6,337 bases of DNA from Promicromonosporaceae bacterium (GTDB lineage Bacteria; Actinomycetota; Actinomycetes; Actinomycetales; Cellulomonadaceae): the NCBI GenBank assembly GCA_009782865.1, contig WRIF01000100.1:1-6337 (forward strand), read 5' to 3'. The notes beneath the pieces are model-generated. The model was not told the DNA's origin. It searched no databases and was given only the letters and a program-made list of their open reading frames with translations. Position numbers and translations under genes: made by a program. This document shows, one piece after another, positions 4,201 to 6,337 of this stretch (positions are counted from its first letter, which is position 1; every line of letters starts with the position of its first letter).

Positions 4201-6337
4201 GATCATGGCGGCCTGTTGGGCCAGGGGATCCGCAGCGGTGAGCTGGACGGCCAGAGCTACGGCTATGCGATCCCCGTGCGCGCCCCCGATGGCATTGGCC
4301 TGCTCAGCAACATTGTGCAGATCAGTGCCGGCATCGGTGGCCACGTGCTCGCGCTCAGCGAGACCGGGCACGTGTACGCCTGGGGCCGGAACGACTATGG
4401 GCAACTGGGGCTGGGGCACACGTCCTCCCGGCCGCTGCCGACGCGGGTGCTGAGCGTCGCCGGCGACGCCGAGGCCTACCTCTCCGACATCGTAATGATC
4501 TCGGCCGGCACCATCCATTCGATGGCCCTCGACGCCAGCGGGCGGGTGTACGCCTGGGGCGCCGGTTCTAGCGGTCGCCTCGGCGACGGCGCCACGGCAA
4601 ACCGCAGTCGGCCCATCCGGGTCCAGGGTGGCGCGGCCGGGGCCGGGCAGCAGCTCGGGGCGGTGGACCCGATCAGGTCAATTACCGCCGGCACCAACGG
4701 CTCCTTTGCCATCCGCGCCTCCGACGGGCAGGTGTTTGCCTGGGGGCACAATGGCGGTGGTGGCTGCGCCGGGGCCGGGGGTCTCGGCGACGGCACCCGT
4801 GACAATCGGTCCCTGCCGGTACTGGTCCGGGCCAGCAACAACTTCGGCGAGGGCTTCCTGCATGGCGTTCGCGAGATTGTCCAGCGCGGAAACTCGAGCA
4901 CTTGGGCCATCCTGGACAACGGCCAGCTGTGGGCCTGGGGTGGCGCCAACGTCCCGACGACCGGCACCACGCGCGGGGGGCTCGTCCTTGGCGTGCCCAT
5001 CTTTAGCTCGATAATGGACCCGGGTGGCTCGGGCTGCAACATCGCGGTGGTGGCCCGCTTCGCCCCCCAGCGCGTGCGCGACGAGGCCGGGGTCTACTTG
5101 GACAACATTGCCCACTTCTCCGCCTCCAACCAGGGGGCCCTCGCCGTGCGCACGGACGGGCAGGCCTTCGCCTGGGGCGGCTTCGGCGCAACGCAAGTGG
5201 CCTCTATCTCGGGGGCCGGTGGCGCGGAGTTCCCCCGCCCCGTCCCGGCGGCGTTCCAGGCCGTCCTCTCCCAGGGCGTCGTCTCGGGCGGTGGCACCGG
5301 GCGCATTAACCAAGTCAACGATCCACATGCCTTCACGGTGGTGCTGGCGAATGGCTCTGTGTACAACTGGGGAGCGAGCGGGGCCGGCCTGCTCGGCTGG
5401 GGAAATGCCCCCGGTACACACCTTGACGTCGGCCAGCCGCTGGCCTTCAGCAACCTGCACTTCTTCGGTCGTTCCATGAGCCCCGGCGTGCGGCTCACCC
5501 CCGCCACGTCGGAAGAATCCGGCGGCTGGCTCACCGAGGCCTTCAACCTCGGTGGCGTGCTGCAGCCCGGCGACGTGCGGGTGATCCGCATGGCGGCCTC
5601 GGTGCTGCAGCAGATGGATGTGCCGACGGACACCCCGCCCGTGGACGGCCGGCAGGTGATCGTCAACCAGGCGTGGGTCACCTCCCCGTTGACCCCGTTC
5701 AGCGGGATCACTGACCCGGCCACCGGCACCTGGCCCGGCGGCGCGCCGCACGGTCAGGAGCGCCCGCCCGCGCCCCTGACCCCGCTGCCCGACGAGCTGA
5801 ACCCGGTGGGCGTCCCCTACAACCCCATCTGCGACACGGACGTGGACCGTCCGCAGCACATCTGGGGCGGCTGGGACCGCAACCTGGAGGATTCCTGCGA
5901 CCAGGTGCCCGCCCTCATCCCGGCGCTGCCGCCACAGCCGCTCGGCTCCCTGGCGGGCCTGGCCTGGGTGGACATGGCCCAGGACGGGCTCCAGTACGGC
6001 CTGCCCAGCTGGGTGGACGACGGAGCGGGCAACCTGCTCTGCGAGGGCGGGGCCCCGAACGGGGAACCGATCCTGCCCGGGGTGCGCGTGCGGCTCTACC
6101 GCGACGAGGTGTTCCTCGGTGAGCGCGTCACCGACGGCTGTGGCCGCTTCCGGTTCGACAACCTGCTGCCCGGCACCGGCTACCAGGTGCAGTTCGTGAT
6201 GAACCACCTTGACCCGTGCGACCTCTCGGCCAACCCCGAGTGCGCGGCGACCGTAGCGTTCGCCGTCCAGCACACCGGCAGCAACCCGGCGATCGACTCC
6301 GACGCCGATGTGACCACCGGCTTCTCCCAGCAAGTGG
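1..6337 (+). CDS. Giant multidomain surface protein with DUF11-like, SdrD_B-like and RCC1 repeats; partial at both ends
   Basis: Frame 1 translates without a stop for 2112 codons. The frame is supported by strong G/C bias at third codon positions, consistent amino-acid composition, and recognisable domains from residue 421 to the window end. Domain order is: unrecognised beta-rich region, DUF11-like, pre-SdrD module, SdrD_B, half DUF11, 14 RCC1 repeats, second half of DUF11, linker, SdrD_B. By family knowledge, SdrD_B and DUF11 modules form rigid stalks of extracellular proteins in Gram-positive bacteria, and RCC1 repeats form beta-propellers that bind other proteins. An adhesin or other surface-display role is therefore inferred; the ligand is unknown. 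The GTG at base 1 is unlikely to be the start: no secretion signal follows and no ribosome-binding site can be seen. Signal peptide, start, stop and any LPXTG-type anchor are outside the window. The protein has 3 lysines (K210, K294, K909) and 18 cysteines. Its promoter and operon context cannot be judged. Confidence 0.93.
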   Translation, partial: MFQTDVADPGTVVSAPAADLVLIQPPNIRIAASGILHQYGSFDCNDEPIGHFMAVPRPLRFTGYHPTNGVATAGNWMADLDVSAFPEGTTWRVDGVPTEPVGGMLPLGTNSGQVRIDFDLNQPTWPAMAEGETVDFAARLVVDPNSFSEGDLLNMGVGGQPGDDRPASFNTQNSAVGSVRGRPWFNNDWSSARVSCPFSFDGGAPHWAGKDVRGSWDSDHTIWAPENMLSPQPGGTHSRAVSTDQPAPVTPRNWVSPGTELWSRLWLLTYRMGWMPNLPDAFIVGDTWSPTQKLWDATRTTQVTINGAVITEGFTLQWTDQERTPEQLTDPADPGGWINTPMPNSRSFRAIFEPGVVPVTPDVRGSGAVNVDIPLVIHPDLDVRYDGSMINNTNVHRAFRGGAPITGAYTSPRSVLTSAPRIPAINITNEVLDLDGNALAGAMAGDSVLYRHTATALGMPNIQDPVRPVITVTMDRCALDPVNETPGWNMVISQPAIPGPLGRVCGDPGSTPIQLQFTPIGDYQWIEWTEPSLGNGIIDVIYFTATVARAHVPPLIINGTHLTIGEHVNDSSDDSSFPVVGRAGVSASLMVLTPREEIETQLRWRADISAATLGGTGQSTDTVIILPNQGFDQNLFDPAYAVGYTGPQASNFHGTYEVCDGGIRLDADNTVDRARLYFATNPNPTFGNPDDPANNWAPVVGAAPALLATATQIRVVMPEGGDPSVARVNIDLCPTGNLPDDEYVMWMGRTYLDDTHLYPSWPAYAVVIASELSGLVWWDDNGDGIWQSVEAGIPGVRVTLHRNVGGEPGPVYRETVTGPDGRYHFDLLLSGSYFVQVHRTDASGNVIIPDSVHTFYHQAIDVPATYSARNRFGALAREVSTAITLPRDSHARDVDFGFQQRDPRIALDKHEADVECEAGVCQVTWDVTVTNTGNTPLTGVRLYDRMSDDVFNTSATSMQVRDVVQLASDAEHTLALMSDGTVYGWGHGGQGRLGTGSTANQFVPAPVLVAGGERLTGIVQIDAGPSHGLALHEDGTVFGFGWESAGRIGNTVAGSNALTARRIVRGGGDTSYLNSIVDVAAGDTFSLFVHADGHVYSVGDNSLGRRGNAQPTNAVASPVLHQDGTPLLGIVQVAADAGALALTHDGLVWAWGPGTSGENGDGNSVVRTRPVQVLRPDGGGPLTGITQVAAGMSSRFALEAGSGAVYGWGNNHFGQLGRGIQDVAPSNNNLPARMLGPDGSGYLISIVAISAEPVGPRPQSPVSVVALTSGGELYAVGHPSGTGSPGNAVATLPTPVEAPFAGGPATPLGSPIQAPRLGNVTAITAGAAVSANTVLNWGLGGFGATGQQYAGHVCERPCPVLGIGAHAGAALTQPAVMTAVAHDTTFVLLESGHVLAWGRDDHGGLLGQGIRSGELDGQSYGYAIPVRAPDGIGLLSNIVQISAGIGGHVLALSETGHVYAWGRNDYGQLGLGHTSSRPLPTRVLSVAGDAEAYLSDIVMISAGTIHSMALDASGRVYAWGAGSSGRLGDGATANRSRPIRVQGGAAGAGQQLGAVDPIRSITAGTNGSFAIRASDGQVFAWGHNGGGGCAGAGGLGDGTRDNRSLPVLVRASNNFGEGFLHGVREIVQRGNSSTWAILDNGQLWAWGGANVPTTGTTRGGLVLGVPIFSSIMDPGGSGCNIAVVARFAPQRVRDEAGVYLDNIAHFSASNQGALAVRTDGQAFAWGGFGATQVASISGAGGAEFPRPVPAAFQAVLSQGVVSGGGTGRINQVNDPHAFTVVLANGSVYNWGASGAGLLGWGNAPGTHLDVGQPLAFSNLHFFGRSMSPGVRLTPATSEESGGWLTEAFNLGGVLQPGDVRVIRMAASVLQQMDVPTDTPPVDGRQVIVNQAWVTSPLTPFSGITDPATGTWPGGAPHGQERPPAPLTPLPDELNPVGVPYNPICDTDVDRPQHIWGGWDRNLEDSCDQVPALIPALPPQPLGSLAGLAWVDMAQDGLQYGLPSWVDDGAGNLLCEGGAPNGEPILPGVRVRLYRDEVFLGERVTDGCGRFRFDNLLPGTGYQVQFVMNHLDPCDLSANPECAATVAFAVQHTGSNPAIDSDADVTTGFSQQV
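1261..1770 (+). other. DUF11-like immunoglobulin-fold domain (residues 421-590)
   Basis: The segment G445-DSVLYRHTATALG resembles the typical DUF11 opening, in which a Gly-Asp-x-Val pair leads into an alternating Tyr/Thr strand. It is followed by a C477 and C505 pair around a PGW turn (486-488), then a strand with the sequence IDVIYFTATV (538-547), as in the penultimate strand of DUF11 and fimbrial isopeptide (D2) domains. An N-G-T-x-L segment at 558-562 closes the fold. No lysine is present, so a classical Lys-Asn isopeptide bond cannot form here; the C477-C505 pair may stabilise it instead. The family call rests on pattern similarity, not a profile search. Confidence 0.5.
1786..2310 (+). 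other. Beta-rich module preceding the first SdrD_B domain (residues 596-770)
   Basis: This stretch matches a layout I know from large Gram-positive surface proteins just upstream of SdrD_B repeats. An STDTVIILPNQG segment (619-630) starts it, a FHGTYEV strand follows (652-658), then an RLYFATNPNP segment (675-684), a 'dpannW' turn (691-697), a TATQIRVVMP strand (710-719), and a Leu-Cys-Pro-x-Gly-Asn strand (732-737). C659 and C733 are its only cysteines and could pair. It joins the next domain directly at E771-L772. Its own family name is unknown to me; the role is taken to be structural. Confidence 0.5.
2317..2694 (+). other. SdrD_B-like (Cna-B type) domain 1 (residues 773-898)
   Basis: All hallmarks of the SdrD_B family are present in order: SGLVWWDDNGDG (773-784), PGVRVTL (794-800), a GPDGRYHFDLLLSGSYFVQV segment (818-837), and the closing DVDFGF (893-898). 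The loop D779-x-N781-x-D783-G784-I785-x-Q787-x-x-E790 has EF-hand calcium-loop spacing, with acidic or amide ligands at positions 1, 3, 5, 9 and 12. In staphylococcal SdrD, B repeats bind calcium and stiffen the stalk; the same is inferred here. The family's usual length is about 110-120 residues, and this one is slightly longer because of the 841-880 loop. No cysteine or lysine occurs in it. Confidence 0.88.
2707..2865 (+). other. N-terminal half of a split DUF11-like domain (residues 903-955)
   Basis: The segment TWDVTVTNTGNTPLTGVRLY (924-943) followed by D944 is a textbook DUF11 or fimbrial isopeptide-domain start: strand, Asn-Thr-Gly turn, strand, then the conserved aspartate. K909 sits in the first strand (L907-D-K-H-E), where isopeptide-forming domains carry their reactive lysine. 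C916 and C921 flank a tight turn just before the second strand. After D944 the usual second half (a W/G-rich strand, a 'LxPG' turn, and a 'VxNxAxV' strand) is missing here and reappears about 870 residues later, beyond the RCC1 repeats. Confidence 0.78.
2881..4110 (+). repeat. RCC1-type repeats 1-7, first predicted beta-propeller (residues 961-1370)
   Basis: Seven copies of the RCC1 unit, whose consensus is roughly I-V-x-I-x-A-G-x-x-H-x-L-A-L-x-x-D-G-x-V-Y-x-W-G followed by a G-x-L-G turn. The 'WG' glycines lie at residues 986, 1041, 1099, 1152, 1209, 1277 and 1338, spacing 53-68. Repeats 1 and 5 keep the full YGWG...G-x-L-G motif; 2, 3 and 6 have F or V in place of Trp; 7 is the most shortened, lacking the 'LALxxDG' stretch. 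RCC1 itself and BLIP-II of Streptomyces are seven-bladed propellers built of such units and use one face for protein binding. The unit ends in C1354 and C1358, a short Cys-x3-Cys motif just before repeat 8. Divergence between copies at DNA level is high, so this is an old expansion. Confidence 0.9.
4111..5460 (+). repeat. RCC1-type repeats 8-14, second predicted beta-propeller (residues 1371-1820)
   Basis: Seven further RCC1 units with 'WG' glycines at residues 1398, 1462, 1520, 1582, 1647, 1726 and 1791, spacing 58-79. All seven keep the tryptophan, unlike the first set. Repeats 9 and 10 are the closest to consensus (VYAWG followed by G-Q-L-G or G-R-L-G), and the bases encoding VYAWG are identical in both (4372-4386 and 4546-4560). 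Repeat 11 carries a glycine-rich loop with C1589. The 12-13 spacing holds an insertion with C1679, a possible disulfide partner. Repeat 14 ends near residue 1820, where DUF11-like sequence resumes. A second propeller stacked on or hinged to the first is inferred from the count of fourteen. Confidence 0.9.
5461..5688 (+). other. C-terminal half of the split DUF11-like domain (residues 1821-1896)
   Basis: After the last RCC1 unit the sequence returns to a DUF11 pattern: a G-G-W-L-T strand (1841-1845), the turn and strand GVLQPGDVRVIRMAASV (1852-1868), which matches the family's 'L-x-P-G-x-x-V-x-x-x-x-x-A-x-V' signature, and the closing VIVNQAWVTS (1886-1895), matching 'V-x-N-x-A-x-V'. On its own this segment lacks the opening strands of the fold, which are found at residues 903-955. 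N1889 is at the position of the asparagine that bonds lysine in isopeptide-forming relatives. Confidence 0.75.
5701..5940 (+). other. Proline-rich linker with a Cys pair (residues 1901-1980)
   Basis: Low in hydrophobic core residues and rich in Pro, Gly and Asp. It holds C1944 and C1966, followed by a D-Q-V-P motif (1967-1970) and an Ala/Pro-rich run ending at the start of the second SdrD_B-like domain. A 'C...CDQVP' linker of this kind fits a tether between rigid stalk modules, with the two cysteines possibly closing a loop. No independent fold is recognised. Confidence 0.55.
5944..6337 (+). other. SdrD_B-like domain 2, cut by the window end (residues 1982-2112)
   Basis: GSLAGLAWVD (1982-1991), PGVRVRLYRD (2026-2035), TDGCGRFRFDNLLPGTGYQV (2044-2063) and D2099-x-D2101-x-D2103 follow the SdrD_B order; the final strand lies beyond the window. 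It differs from domain 1: about 22 extra residues (2000-2021) separate the first loop from the PGV strand, and the calcium loop is degraded (A1993 at position 3, P2002 at position 12). It has four cysteines (C2014, C2047, C2073, C2081) where domain 1 has none, so disulfides may take over the stabilising job. The domain call is firm; calcium binding is doubtful. Confidence 0.82.

Noticed and set aside
3646..4518. Minus-strand open frame (290 residues)
   Set aside because: Again antisense to the RCC1 array and without recognisable domains; an effect of high G+C.
4975..4980. Run of six G as a phase-variation slippage site
   Set aside because: Short runs of five or six G or C are expected at this base composition, and the frame is intact across it. 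Nothing indicates switching.
2881..5460. Tandem DNA repeats prone to recombination in the RCC1 array
   Set aside because: The repeats are conserved only as protein motifs. Identical DNA stretches between units are about 15 bases at best, too short and diverged for a recent tandem array.
4678..6333. Minus-strand open frame (551 residues)
   Set aside because: Same antisense alignment; it terminates at the sense TCA codon at 4678-4680 and shows no family motif. It overlaps repeats 11-14 and the second SdrD_B-like domain, which are clearly coding on the + strand.

Overview
The window is the interior of one very large protein-coding gene. Reading frame 1 of the + strand is open from base 1 to base 6336: 2112 codons, no stop, neither end in view. 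Predicted open reading frames that need a start and a stop miss it entirely, and the long minus-strand frames are its antisense shadows. There is no intergenic DNA, RNA gene, mobile element, promoter or terminator. G+C is high (roughly two thirds, judged by eye), third codon positions are strongly G/C, and TTA, AGA and lysine codons are nearly or wholly absent. With the domain content, this points to a high-GC actinobacterium, possibly a host-associated one of the Actinomyces type. That last step is inference.

Protein layout (residues numbered from base 1). 1-420: beta-rich, tryptophan-rich region with no recognised family. 421-590: DUF11-like domain. 596-770: module of the kind that commonly precedes SdrD B-type domains in Gram-positive surface proteins. 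773-898: first SdrD_B-like (Cna-B type) domain with an EF-hand-like loop. 903-955: first half of a second DUF11-like domain. About 961-1820: fourteen RCC1-type repeats, read as two seven-bladed beta-propellers. 1821-1896: second half of that DUF11-like domain. 1901-1980: proline-rich linker. From 1982: a second SdrD_B-like domain that runs off the window edge.

The product is best read as a giant secreted or cell-wall-anchored surface protein: a stalk of immunoglobulin-like domains displaying a propeller pair on a side loop. The secretion signal and any wall anchor lie outside the window. The most interesting features are the RCC1 pair apparently nested inside one DUF11-like fold, signs that a whole seven-blade unit was duplicated, only three lysines in 2112 residues (one at a plausible isopeptide position), and eighteen cysteines that fall into nine within-module pairs.
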